64,000 bases of DNA from Aristolochia californica (Eukaryota > Streptophyta > Magnoliopsida > Piperales > Aristolochiaceae). Where the stretch lies: the NCBI GenBank assembly GCA_029961685.1, contig JARWKL010000006.1, positions 8,128,748 through 8,192,747 on the forward strand, read 5' to 3'. Position numbers and translations under genes: made by a program. How positions within the stretch are numbered: position 1 is the first letter of the stretch; each line of letters opens with the position of its first letter. The notes beneath the pieces are model-generated. The model was not told the origin of the DNA. It saw only the letters and a list, made by a program, of their open reading frames with translations, and ran no database searches. Positions 1-11,345 of this stretch are shown here, piece by piece.

Positions 1-780
1 TTATTTTCTTGAGGCAAACCATTCTGTTCACATTTTTGTTCAAGCTTTTTATACAAGGATTTTAATTCTTTTTATTCAAGCTTGATTTCTTTAATATCTC
101 CTTGTAATGACGAGATTGATACTGGCTGTTTTGAAGAATTGGTTTCTTCATAATGACCAATAATTTCTTTCAAAGAATAAGGTTGAACTCCTTGAATGGG
201 AGGTATCTTTGAAGTACTTTGAATTTGTGCAAGATATTCTTTGATTAAATATCTTCTCGTAAGAGGATCTTCCTCTTGATCAATGTTCTTCAGCATAAGT
301 TGTTGTCCATGAGTAAGAACATTAATCTGATGCATTAGTGCCACAGATTGTAGATGAGAACAGCTACAATCTTGGTCTTCTTCTGATTGGCTGGATGAGG
401 CATAATCAATATCATCCCTAGAATCAGAATTTAAGAGAATTTTAGCCAACTGGATTCTCAATCCTTCATCTATCTGAAGTTGGTTAAGTTTATCTTTAGT
501 TTTGCATCAATTTGAATAGTGGCCTAATTTACCACATTTATAACAGACAATTTTCTTTTTGTCTGGAGGATTTCTACTAGGAGGTGGTCTCTGACGAAGA
601 GGAGGTCTCCTAGGTTCATGACGAGTCTTTTGATGAGACTGTCTTTTTGGATATCTCCTACTCTGGTGTGAGTAGGGTTCTTGTCTCTTAGAATGAGAGA
701 CTTTGCCTTTACCCTTCCTTTGATTGGAAGGTGGTGGTTCTGTGTCACAAGCAAATACTTCACAGAATTCACCAAGCTCA
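1..780 (-). pseudogene. EPRV copy A: ORF2 zinc-knuckle and linker fragment
   Basis: Minus-strand remnant of the pararetroviral ORF2 between the coat protein and the protease. The zinc knuckle lies at 504-545 and starts CYKCGKLGHYSN; the Arg codon just before the last Cys is now TGA (507-509), so the knuckle is cut. A basic Arg/Pro-rich stretch (about 550-780) precedes it, and an acidic Ser-rich linker ending in a Lys/Glu coiled-coil-like segment (72-461) follows. The reading frame is split. The window start cuts the copy before the protease. Confidence 0.85.
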
Positions 781-1916
781 CGCTTACAAGTAAGATTTTT
801 TTTCTTAAGTTGAGCTTGACTTTAAATCATTACATAAGGCCAGTCCTTCTTGGATGATAGCACTTTTAAGGAGACCATATGTATATTGATGGTAGTTTAT
901 AATTCCTACCTCATTACCTAACCTTTTTCTGACCTTGGTGGCAAAAAGAGTTGGTAATCCATTAATGAATTTAGCTTTCCAGTATTCATTATTGGCATCT
1001 GGTCTTTGCATAACCTTAGTGAGGAATACATTCTTATACCATAAAAAATGGCTAAGCGTTCGACATCTAAGATTTTGCAAAACCTCTCTTCCCTTATCTG
1101 ATAGTCAAATTTCCAATGAAATGATGAACAATACAGAAAATTAAGGTATAAACTACATCATCCTCACCGAGGTAAGCTTGGCTAGATTAAGTTTTAATTA
1201 CCTTTTTGGAATTTTAAATTTCCTGATGTTGTTCAAGGGTGAGGATATTATCCCACCAACCTTTGAGGGCACCAGAAATCCCTGCAGTAAGCATTTCTGC
1301 AATTCCTTGGTCGGAATTCTTATGTTGCCGACAGATAGTACAGTACATAAGCATTCGGCGACAATGTTCCAATATCTGATATTCAGAAAATCCATCTATT
1401 TTCCATTCATTTATGGTTTCGCCATCATAGGCTTTTTGATCTACATACACATTCTCTTCATACAATAGGTCCTGAGGTGTAGACCTATGGTAATAGACTT
1501 TGTGATTGAGATCCCAACGCCGAGTAGATTTCTTTGTATAATCCAATTTTTAAATACTCGGGTCCTGTGTCATTTCCTGAAGAATTTCTTCAGTCTGATT
1601 GACATTGGTTAAACCTTTATCCTGGAGATTAGAGTTTTGACCACCATCAGAATCAGAGTATGCTGAAGGAGTTAAATCTTCAGACGTTTGCGATAAAGAA
1701 TCTTCGTGAGATTCATGAGATTCAAACATTTGAATACTTTTGAGAATCTCTGCCGATTTGGCTTCCTTGGCTTGTTTAAGTTGATCTTCCGAAAGATTCA
1801 ATCTGCCAAGCCGAGATAATAATTCCTCAATAACTTCAGAATTATTATCCAATTTGAAGTTCCTAATAGGAACGTGTGGTTTGATGAGCGATTTATTGTT
1901 CATCAATAAAGGTAAT
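781..1916 (-). pseudogene. EPRV copy A: ORF2 coat protein fragment
   Basis: Minus-strand coat protein (capsid) part of ORF2. It covers an acidic Ser-rich segment, the block with PTPQDLLYEENVY, the GWWDN motif, and the NEYWKAKFINGLPTLFA block typical of this family's capsid. Frames change near 1548, 1210 and 1080, and the N-terminal third is missing. The right edge at about 1916 drops directly into a purine array inside the codons that follow LLMNN in the other copies. It is non-functional as it stands. Confidence 0.85.
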
Positions 1917-3943
1917 TAGACAAGAAACAAAGAAAAATAAATAAACAAGTAAAAAAGAAAAAACTAGACAGAAAGAAAGAAAAAATAAGAAACAACAAAA
2001 AATAAATAAATAAAGAAAGAAGAAAGAAACAAGAAAGATAAGAAAGAAAGAAGAACGAAATAAGAAATAAAGAAATAAACTAGAAAGAAAGAATAAAAGA
2101 AATAAATAAAGAAAGAAAAAAGGAAAAAGAAGGAGAAGAGAAGAAAGAAGTGAAGAAAGAAAGAATTAAAGAAATAAAGTAAATCTTTCTTTGTTCTTCT
2201 TCTCTTTTCTTCCTTTCTTCTTTCTTTCTTTTTTTCTTCCTCTCTTCTTTTGTCTTTCTTTTTTATTTTCATCTTTCTTTCTATCTTGTTTCTTGCGCTT
2301 TTTGTTTCTTTTTTTTATTTCTTTCTTATTCTTTCTATCTATCAATCTTTCTTCTTTCCATCTTTCTTTGTTTCTATGATTTGTCTTTATTTTTTTGTTT
2401 ACTTTATTTCTTATTTTTATTTTTCCTTTTCTTTTTAATCATTATTTCTTTCTTTCTTTCTTTAATATTTCTTATTTCTTTCCTTATTGATTATTTCTTT
2501 TCTCTTCTTTCATTTTTTTCTTTTGTCTTTCATTCTTACATTCTTTCATTCTTTTTTCAATGTGCCTTGTTTCTTAAAAAAAGAAAGAATAAAAAAGAAA
2601 GAAATTAGAAAGAATGAAATACAATTGAAGAAATGAAGAAAGAAACTGGGAAAAGAAACAAAAGAAACATAAAAAATGAAAGAAATAAATAAAAAATGAG
2701 AAATAAAGAAAGAAGAAAAAAATAAAGAAAGAGAAAAATAAACAAGAAAGAATACATAAATGAATAAGACACATTGAAAAAAACAAGAAAGAAGAAAGGA
2801 AGAAGAAAGATTGAATCAACATAAAAATAATGAAAAAAGAAAAACTATAACGGAGAAATAGAATGAATTAAGAAACAAACAAAAAAACAAACAAAGAAGA
2901 TATATAGATGGAAAGAAGCAAGAAGGAAAGAAATAAAAAATAAATGAAGAAAGAAAGAAGACAAAAAGAAAGAAAAAAGAAAGAACGAAAGAAAGGAAAA
3001 AGGAAATAAAAAGGAAATAAAAAGAATAAGAAAGATAGATAGAAAGAAGAAAGTGAAAGGAATGAAATTAGAAAGGAATGGAGAAAGACAATCATAAATA
3101 AAGAAACATGAAAGAAAGAAATCGAAAGAACGAAAGAACGAATGGAAGAATGAAGAAAGAAAAAATAAAAATAGGCACATAGAAAGAAATAAGAACTAAG
3201 AAAAGAAGAAGAAATATAGAACATTGATAGAAATAAAGATACAAATAAGTCAGAAAGAAAGTCTTTCTTGTTCCAATCTTTCTTTTTTCTTACTTTTTTA
3301 TTTCTCCTTTTTCTTCTTCATTCAGTCTTTCTTTATTTCTTTCTTTCTTTCATTCTTCTTTTTACTTTGTTTCTTTAATTCTTTCTTTCTCCACTTCTTT
3401 CTTCTCTTCTCATTCTTTTTCCTTTCATATTTATTTCTTCCTTTATTTTTTTCCTTATTTTTTCTATCTACCTATCTCTCTTTTTATTCTTTCTTTAATC
3501 AGGAAATAAAAAAACAAAAAAGCAAGAAAAAAGATTGAAAGAAAGATAAAAATAAACAAGAAAGACACAAGAAGTGAGGAAGAAAGAAAGAAAGAAAGAA
3601 AGAAGAATAAAAGAGAAGGAAAAATAAAAAAACAAAGAAACATAGAAAGAAGAAAGAAAGAAACTAGAACGAAAGAATAAAAGAAAGAAATAAGGAAAGT
3701 AATAAGCAAGACTCAAGAAATAAAGAGAAAATAAGGAAAGAAGACAAATAAAGAATGAAGAAAGAAAGAACCAAGAAATAAAGAAGCAGAAAACAAAGAA
3801 GCAAGAAAGAAACATGAAAGAAAGAAAGAAAAAAATAAAAAAATAAAAAAATAATAAAGATATAAAGCAAGAAACTAGAAAGAAAGAATTAGGATAGAAA
3901 CAAACAAAAAAGTCAGAAAGAAAGTGTAAGAAAGAAAGAAGAG

Positions 3944-3974
<31 letters not shown>

Positions 3975-3998
3975 AAAATACAAAGAAAAAAAGAACGA

Positions 3999-4030
<32 letters not shown>

Positions 4031-4671
4031 AAAATGAAAAAAACAAAGAAAGAAAGAAGATGAAAAATAAAGAAACAAGATGAAAAGAAAGAAAGACGAA
4101 ATAGAGAAAGAAAGAAAAAACAATGGAAGAAGAAAGAACAAAATAAAGAACAAGAAAAAATAAATAAATAATCAAGGAAAAAAGAGAGAAACAAGAAAGA
4201 TAAGAAAGAAAAAGGAAAGAAAGAAACTAGAAAGAAGGAATAAAAGAAACAAATAAAGACATGAGAAAGAAACAAACAAAGAATAAAATAAATAAATAAA
4301 GAAAGAAGATAGACAGGCGAAAGAAAGAAAGAAACAACAATGAAAAGAAAGAAAGAGGGCGAAAAGAAAGAAGTCCTAAAGAAAGAAAGATGAAATATAT
4401 TTGTTGTTTCATTATTTTTTATTTTATTTTATTTATTTTATTCTTTGTTTAATTATGAAAGAAAGAAAGAATTTTTGAAGAAAGAAAGAACAAGAAACAA
4501 AGAAAAATAAATAAACAAATTAAAAAGAAAAAACTAGATAGAAAGAAAGAAAAAATAAGAAACAACAAAAAATAAATAAACAAAGATAGAATAACGAAAC
4601 AAGAAAGATAAGAAAGAAAGAAGAATAAATATATAAACAAAAAGAAAGGAAAAATAAAGAAGAAGATAGGG
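1917..4671. repeat. GAAA/CTTT purine-pyrimidine array B
   Basis: About 2.75 kb of almost pure purine or pyrimidine sequence made of imperfect GAAA/CTTT-like units. The plus strand alternates: purine to about 2185, pyrimidine to 2575, purine to 3260, pyrimidine to 3500, purine to 4395, a short pyrimidine part, then purine to 4671. The switch at 3255-3290 recurs in inverted form near 39510-39550, so the array is related by descent to the one at 37.7-40.3 kb. Long Phe/Leu/Ser reading frames here are by-products of the repeat. Confidence 0.95.
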
Positions 4672-5224
4672 ACTAAGGTATTCATAATTTTGAAATGAAT
4701 CCTTGCAATTACTGCAATGGTTTCAGTTCCAGGAATAAAATTATATCCCTGTGTTAGAATCCTCAACTAGATAGATTCTAATAGATTCCTATCAGTCAAC
4801 GATTGGGTAAGGTTTGGATGGACATTAAAATAAACGGGTCCTCTACTGAGACTCGTTTCCACTATACCCATTAATGAGGGTTTCCAATCCAAACAGCGAC
4901 CATCTCGGAGAATGACCTGCAGACATGTTTTCATTCCTAATAAAGTCAAGGGTTTGAACGCAATCTGTATGCACCCAATATGTATATATTTCTTCTCAGT
5001 ATCTGCTAGATACTTGTTGAGATTAGTTAACTCTAATAATTTAAGACTTGAATCTTGATTTTCAATATTGATTGTTTGTTCCATGGTTTTAATTCCCATG
5101 GTACTAGAAAGGGTGAAGGTTCCTTTCTTGTATATTGATGTAGGTTTAATGGACGGAATTGAAGTTTATATTCAACAAGAGATGCATTTTTAACTGATCC
5201 AGTAATCCTACTACTGGATGCCAT
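4672..5224 (-). pseudogene. EPRV copy C: ORF1 movement protein, truncated
   Basis: Cell-to-cell movement protein (30K type) of the pararetrovirus. The start ATG is at 5222-5224, beginning MASSSRITG, the same start as in the other copies. The frame breaks near 5160-5100, and a TAG replaces the Gln codon of the SIQLRILTQ block near 4767-4769. The C-terminal half is missing: the gene runs into purine array at 4671. The middle block (FKPLTLLG, SRGPVYFNVHPN) is readable. Confidence 0.88.
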
Positions 5225-5723
5225 GTTTTAACAAATGATAAATTAAAACACAATTAAAACAGGTAAATAAACTAAAAGGAAATTAAAGTAACCTACAGCT
5301 AAGAGTGGTAAAAGAAGACCAGAAGGAGGAATATCCTAGTATGAAGTAAACATATTATAAATTGATTATATCGTAATCATGAACGAAGCAAACTATTGTT
5401 CAGAATATCATAATTAATTTATTGTTCATCATCTTCTTAATCAGATACACGTCTGTCAATGATTTATGAGTATAGCGGCCCTCCACGCCTACGCCTATCC
5501 ACGCCAATGGCAACACAGGCATAACTCAACATGACTTGGGTGACGTCCCATATCATAACAAGAAGGAAGATGAATAGTATAATCATTATAACATTGCGAC
5601 GTAAGTTAACTCCCCTGATGATTAAGATATAAAAAATTAATAATATCTTACTTCATACCTGGATATTTAAGGTTTAGCCTTCCATGGCTCTGATACCAAT
5701 TACAGCTGGAATATGGAAATTGA
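5225..5723 (-). promoter_or_regulatory. EPRV copy C: leader with tRNA-Met primer binding site
   Basis: Untranslated leader upstream of the copy C movement protein, read on the minus strand. It carries the primer binding site TGGTATCAGAGC (5687-5698), complementary to the 3' end of plant initiator tRNA-Met, where minus-strand DNA synthesis starts. A 3-codon uORF (Met-Glu-Gly-stop, 5674-5685) touches it. Arms at 5559-5580 and 5419-5438 can pair into the long leader stem seen in the other copies. The region upstream of the primer site, with the promoter, is gone, joined near 5724 to RT sequence. Confidence 0.85.
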
Positions 5724-6545
5724 CAGAGGTTTGAAACAATTTCATTTTCGGTGCCTATATCACCAACCCATGTTTTCGAATAACTGTTTTGAAAACATGT
5801 AAATGCTTAAAATGAGCATCAATAGAGTCTGAATAATCAAGGATATCATCTATATAAACAATTGTAAACTCAAAATAAGGGGAAAATATATCATTCATGA
5901 TATTCTGAAATTAAGATGGAGCATTGTTCAAACCAAAAGGCATAACATTCCATTCAAAGTGACCAAAAGGGACAGTGAATGCAATTTTATATTTATCTTT
6001 TTCATTGATTTGAATTTGCCAATATCTAGATTTCAAATAAAATTTTGAAAAGATTTTAGCAGAAAACAATCTGCCTAATAAATCTTTTTTGTTTGGGATA
6101 GGGTATCTAATCCATCTCAAACAATCATTGAGTGGTTTATAATTAACCACTAATCTTGACACACCTCTTTCCTTTTCTGCATTTTTATTTACATAAAAAG
6201 TTGTACAACTCCATGGGGAGAAAGATTTCCTAATTAATTTCTTATCCAAGAGATTTTGGATTTCCTTCTTGCAAAGGTCTAGTAAGGATGTTTCATTTGA
6301 CTAGGCCTTGCTTTTGTTGGGATGATTCTTTCATTGAACCCATCAATATAGTGTAAGGACATAATATATTTATGTCTATCCCAAAAAGCTGTAGGAATGT
6401 CACTAAAAATTTCTTGGGTAAATAGTTTCTGCAGAGAACTAGTTTTATCTTTTATCTCTGTAGTTTCCAACTGTTGTTCAAGAGTTAAAAATTGAATTTC
6501 TTTATGCAAGAAACTAAGATGATGTTCTTTAACATTTGTCAATTC
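5724..6545 (-). pseudogene. EPRV copy C: ORF2 reverse transcriptase fragment
   Basis: RT domain of the viral polyprotein, which copies pregenomic RNA into DNA. Visible blocks in order are the AP-RT linker (6279-6542), the N-terminal RT with ARPSQMKH and FYVNKNAEKE, a degraded LKSRYWQIQI, and a YIDD catalytic motif (5845-5856) in which both Asp are kept. A nonsense change (Glu to stop at the left edge of the 5911-6249 frame) separates YIDD from the fingers. The thumb and RH are absent, since the leader of copy C joins directly after YIDD. Confidence 0.88.
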
Positions 6546-7728
6546 GGCTATCTCATTGATAAAACTAAATAGATAGGTTTATTATTAACCTGTCCAAGAA
6601 TTCCATGGTTATCAGTGCCTTTAATAGGCATAATTTGCTTTAGAAAAGGAGTGCCTAATATGACTTGTTGAGTCATATTTTTGGCTAACAAAAAGTCTGT
6701 AATAATGCACCGATCATTAGTGTAAATGGAGGCATTATTTAATTTATATTTAATTTTCCTTTTGTCTCCATTGTCGTTGGCCAATGTTTGAGTAGTTTTC
6801 TCAAAGTATTGGGCTGGAATCAAACCTTCCTGGATGCAGTTTAAGTCTGCACCACTATCAATCAGAGTTGTCAGTTTAGGAATGACAAAGTTATGATCAA
6901 TAACTAAATTAATCACAATATGCCGTCTTTGATGGATGACTTTGGTGATTTGATTAAGAAAAGGATCCTCAGATTTCTTTTCTTGATGCAAATCCTTTTG
7001 TGCATATTTTTGTTCAAGCCTTTTATAAAGAGATTTTAATTTTTTTAATGCAAGCTTGATTTCTTTAATTTCTCCTTGTAATGGGGAGATAGAAACTGGT
7101 TGCTTTGAAGAATTAGTTTCTTCATAACGACCAATAATTTCCTTCAAAGAATACGGTTTTACTCCTTGAATGGGAGGTGTCTTTGAAGTACTTTGAATTT
7201 GATCAAGATATTCTTTGATTAAATATCTTTTAGTTTGAGGATCTTCCTCTTGATCAATGTTCTTCGGCATAAGTTGTTGGTCATTAGTAAGAACATTAAT
7301 TTGATTCATTTGTGCCAAGTATTGAAGATGAGAACAGCTACAATCTTGGTCTACTTCTGATTGGCTGGATGAGGCATAATCAAGATCCTCTTCAGAATCA
7401 GAATTTATGAGAATTTTAGCCAACTGAATTCTTAATCCTTCATCAATCGGAAGTTGGTTAAGTTTCTCTTTTGTTTTGTATCTATTGGAATAGTGACCTA
7501 ATTTACCACATTTATAACAGACAATTTTTTTTTGTCAGGAGGATTTTTTTTAGGAGGAGGTCTCTGTCGAGTTTATCTTGGAGGAGGAGGTCTCTGTCGA
7601 GTTTATCTTGGAGGAGGAGGTCTCCTAGATTCATGACGAGTCTTTTGATGAGACTGTCTTTTTGGATATCTCCTACTCTGGTGTGAATAGGGTTCCGGTC
7701 TCCTAGAATGAGAGACTTTATCTTTGTG
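6546..7728 (-). pseudogene. EPRV copy C: ORF2 zinc knuckle, linker and aspartic protease
   Basis: A long open stretch (6548-7423, 291 codons) covers the acidic linker and the retroviral-type aspartic protease with LIDSGADLNCIQ (complement of about 6835-6870), the catalytic Asp-Ser-Gly. The frame shifts just after the protease. The zinc knuckle at 7478-7525 reads CYKCGKLGHYSNRY: its last Cys codon is Tyr. A Gly/Arg-coding triplication upstream (about 7555-7625) repeats a 33-bp-like unit. At about 7728 the sequence jumps to ORF3 of copy D, so CP and MP are missing. Confidence 0.87.
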
Positions 7729-8933
7729 ACTCATTAGCATTATCATCATGCTTTGCAATATTTTTTTTTTCTTCTTCTTCTTCTTCTTCGGCAGCAGACG
7801 GTTTTGAGACAGACATGTTGTCTTTTGCTACGGGTTGTGAGGATGTGCCTTCATTGCACTGAGTAACCTTAGAATCCTTCATTGATTCTAGAATTTTTCT
7901 CATAATCTCTTTCTCCAAAATAGACGAAACAAACTCCTTAATTGAGTTTTGAATGTGCCAAATAAATTTGTGGAGTCATAATGGACTTCCAGGATTGTAT
8001 GTAATCCAAGATTATTCTCATTTTGAATGATAGTAGACGCAATTTCTGCCACTTTAGTGTCAATATTGGGGATATTCTTCCACCAACGAACATGGAATGT
8101 TCCTAATAATACAGGACGACCTTTATCATTAAAGCCTGTAGTACAATCCCATCTCCAAATCCATGGTATAAAAAATACCATAAAGAAGATAAAGATGTTA
8201 CTATTTCTTGGGGGTTTTTCAAAACCCAGAGCTTTAAGCTCAGGACTGGATTGAGTCCATTTAACAAAATGAACCTTGATTGGTTCTGGTAATATTGAAA
8301 TGGGTGGCCCAAATTTATTCCACCATGCAAATACCCAACTGGGTAGAGGTAATGATCTCTGATAGACATTCTTTTCCCACTGGAAAAACCAAGAATGTCT
8401 ATGGGAGATTGGTAATAAAAGGTATTATACCAAGAATCCATATAGTCCCAATAATTAAATTCCTTATCATTAGGAAGATTAACTGCTTTTGCTAAATCAA
8501 ATTTTCCCCATGTTGAGGGATGCATAAATCTTTGAATTGTACATTTACTGTACGCTCTTGGGCTATCCCATTTAGCCACATTGGACAGTGTATGATGCAC
8601 TGCTATGGAATTTAAATGAACCAAAATTGATTCAAAGGAATACCATCATTTTCCTACACGGATGGGACAGGAGGCTTCTCCAAGCCATTTCTATAACATC
8701 TCCTAGGAATCCAATGTACCCTCTAAGTCCTCTTTATTGAGGATCAGAATTGTAACTGTATCCGGAAGAGTAATGCACTCTGGTTCTGATTCAAGTCTCT
8801 CCTTATACGACACTGGGGCTTTGCCCTTCTTGTGTGAGGAATTTCCTCTATCTTGATTCTTGCGGCCTGGGTCACGGAATTGATTTCCACGTCCTCTGAT
8901 TGGGAGTGGATTTTCCCTTCCGGGGTTATACAT
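7729..8933 (-). pseudogene. EPRV copy D: ORF3, Trp-rich protein of unknown function
   Basis: Downstream ORF3 of the virus, starting at the ATG 8931-8933 inside the end of ORF2. The N-terminus is Arg/Gly/Asn rich (RGRGNQ), then comes a Trp/Phe-rich core (WFFQWEKNV-like, PWIWRWDC, RWWKNIPNID), then an acidic tail. I do not recognise the protein; it lies where caulimoviruses carry ORF6, but I see no transactivator signature. Breaks include a TGA at 8646-8648 and frameshifts near 8100-8180. A TTC run at 7770-7788 encodes an expanded poly-Glu. The last codons are lost at the junction near 7728. Confidence 0.8.
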
Positions 8934-9400
8934 GATTTTTACCCTGAAGAAATTCACGGGTTAGAAAATCTGGTAAGGAGTTTAGTTCTTCTTTGATATG
9001 TTCAATATCAAAATCAAAGGCGCTTAATTCCGCCTGCCATCTGGCAAAGATTTGTTTGGAACTAAGATTCTTCACATCCATCTTAAGAATTGATTTTACA
9101 GCAGAACAAAACTCTTAAAAGAAATTTTTGATTTAATAAATCATCTTGAAATTTATGAATGCACTTAATTATTGCCAAAATTTTCTGTTTCATAGTGGAA
9201 TTTTAATTTGTGCATCATGCCAGTTACCAGAGGTAAATCAAACAAGTTCTTCTTTACCAGCTGGATTAATTTGTTTTAGAATGCCACCATAGCCTATATG
9301 GGAGGCATCTGTCTCTACAACCTTCGGATAAGAAGGATTGGTCAGGTTAAGACAAGGGAGTTGTGTAACCTTACTTTTAATAAGTTGGACTGCCTAAGTA
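8926..9400 (-). pseudogene. EPRV copy D: ORF2 RNase H domain
   Basis: C-terminal RNase H of the viral polyprotein, which degrades template RNA during reverse transcription. The ETDASHIGYGG block (complement of about 9290-9330) holds a predicted catalytic Asp, and the domain ends with a LLPDFLTREFL-like block. The stop codon is at 8926-8928, overlapping the ORF3 start by 8 nt. Frameshifts and stops lie between about 9000 and 9240, so the domain is not translatable. It continues in one piece from the RT. Confidence 0.85.
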
Positions 9401-10329
9401 TGTTTAGGAGTCCATGGCTCATGATTCTTTCTGAGCCTTTTATGCAATATTGTTGAGTCTTGTGCAAGGTGGGGATAATAGTCAGCAATATAATTGAAAC
9501 TTCCCAGAAATCTCTGAAGTTGAGTTTTCTCCAGTAATTCATCAGGAAACATGGAGGCAAACTCAATGCTTCGATCAATGGGAATTATTTTTCCGTTATG
9601 AATAGTGTGACCTAAGAATCTAAGAGATGTTTGAAACAATTTCATTTTTGGTGCCGATATCACCAACCCATGTTTTCTAATAACTGTTTTGAAAACATTT
9701 AAATGCTTAAAATGAGCATCAATTGATTCTGAATAAACAAGGATATCATCAATATAAACAATTGTAAACTCAGAATAAGGAGCAAATATATCATTCATGA
9801 TATTCTGGAATTCAGATGGAGCATTTTTCAAACAAAAAGGCATAACATTCCATTCAAAGTGACCAAAAGGGACAGTGAATGCAGTCTTAAATTGATCCTT
9901 TTTGGTGATCTGAATTTGCCAATATCCAGATTTCAAATCAAATTTGGAAAAGATTTTAGTAGAAAATAATCTATCTAATAAATCTTCTTTGTTTGGGATA
10001 GGATAGCGAATCCATCTCAAACAATCATTAAGTGGTTTATAATTAACCACTAATCGAGGAACAACTCATTCCTTTTCTGCATTTTTATTGACATAAAAAG
10101 CAGTACAACTCCATGGGGAGTAAGATTTTCTAATTAATTTCTTATCCAATAGATTTTGGATTTCCTTTTTGCAAAGGTTCAGTAAGGCATGTTTCATTTG
10201 ACTAGGCCTTGCCTTTGTAGGAATGGTTCTTTCATTGAAACCATCAATATATGGTAAAGACACCACATATTTATGTTGTTCCCAAAAAGCTGTAGGAATG
10301 TCACTACAAATTTATTGGGTAAATATGTT
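9401..10329 (-). pseudogene. EPRV copy D: ORF2 reverse transcriptase
   Basis: Best preserved RT in the window. A 218-codon open stretch (9394-10050) holds LVVNYKPLND-type fingers, FDLKSGYWQIQI, and YIDDILVYS (YIDD at 9745-9756 with both catalytic Asp), plus the connection with RFLGSFNYIADYYPHLAQDS. The preceding 10066-10266 block (FNERTIPTKARPSQMKH) is separated by one stop, and a further stop lies near 10320. The RT family is clear; the gene is still broken. Confidence 0.92.
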
Positions 10330-11345
10330 CTAAAAAGAACTAATTTTCTCTTTTATTTTTGTCAGTTCCAATTGTTGTTCAAGGGTTAAAAATTGAATTT
10401 CTTTATGCAGGAAACTAAGATGATGTACTTTTATATTTCTCAATTTTGAAATCTCATTAATAAAACTGATTTGAGGTGGAGATTTGAAAGAGAAATATAT
10501 AGGTTTATTATTAACCTGACCTAGAATTCCATGGTTATAAATGCCTTTAATTAGCATAATTTTCTCCAGAAAAGGAGTGCCTAATATGACTTGTTGAGTC
10601 ATATTTTTTACTAACAAAAAGTCTGTAATGATGCACTGATTATTAGTGCATATGGAGGCATTATTTAATTTATAAGTTTGAGTAGTTTTCTCAAAGTACT
10701 GGGTTGGAATTAACCCTTCCTGGATGCAGTTTAAGTCTGCTCCACTATCAATTAGAGCTATCATTTTAGGAATGACAAAGTTCTGATTGATAACTAAGTT
10801 AATAACAGTATGCCATCTTTGATTGATGACTTTGGTGATTTGATTAAGGAAAGAATCATTAGATTTCTTTTCTTGATGCAAACCATTTTGTTCACATTTT
10901 TGTTCAAGCTTTTTATACAAGGATTTTAATTCTTTTATTCAAGCTTGATTTCTTTAATTTCTCCTTGTAATGAGGAGATGGATACTAGTTGTTTTGAAGA
11001 ATTGGTTTCTTCATAACGACCAATAATTTCCTTCAAAGAATAAGGTTTAACTCCTTGAATGGGAGTTATCTTTGAAGAATATGAATTTGATCAAGATATT
11101 CTTTGATTAAATATCTTTTGGTAAGAGGATCGTCCTCTTGATCAATGTTCTTAAGCCTAAGTTGTTGTTCATTAGTAAGAACATAAATCTGATGCATTTG
11201 TGCCACAGATTGTAGATGAGAACAGCTACAATCTTGGTCTTCTTTTGATTGGCTGGATGAAACATAATCAATATCATCCCCATAATCAGAATTTAAGAGA
11301 ATTTTAGCTAACTGGATTCTCAAACCTACATCAATTTGAAGTTGG
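10330..11345 (-). pseudogene. EPRV copy D: ORF2 linker and aspartic protease
   Basis: The protease motif LIDSGADLNCIQ sits at the complement of about 10725-10760 in a 196-codon open stretch (10330-10920). Compared with the other copies, an internal deletion removes the residues that follow EKTTQT. The upstream acidic linker (11066-11323) with its Lys/Glu-rich segment is in another frame. A retroviral-type protease would cut the polyprotein to release CP and RT. The outer edge of the large inverted repeat, near 11120, lies inside the linker. Confidence 0.87.

Noticed and set aside
3950..4030. Regularly spaced repeats resembling a CRISPR array
   Set aside because: Tetranucleotide GAAA slippage without defined spacers, in a plant nuclear context.
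7471..7686. Plus-strand 71-codon ORF with repeated RRRSLSSLSW
   Set aside because: It is the antisense of the repeated basic CP tail of copy C.
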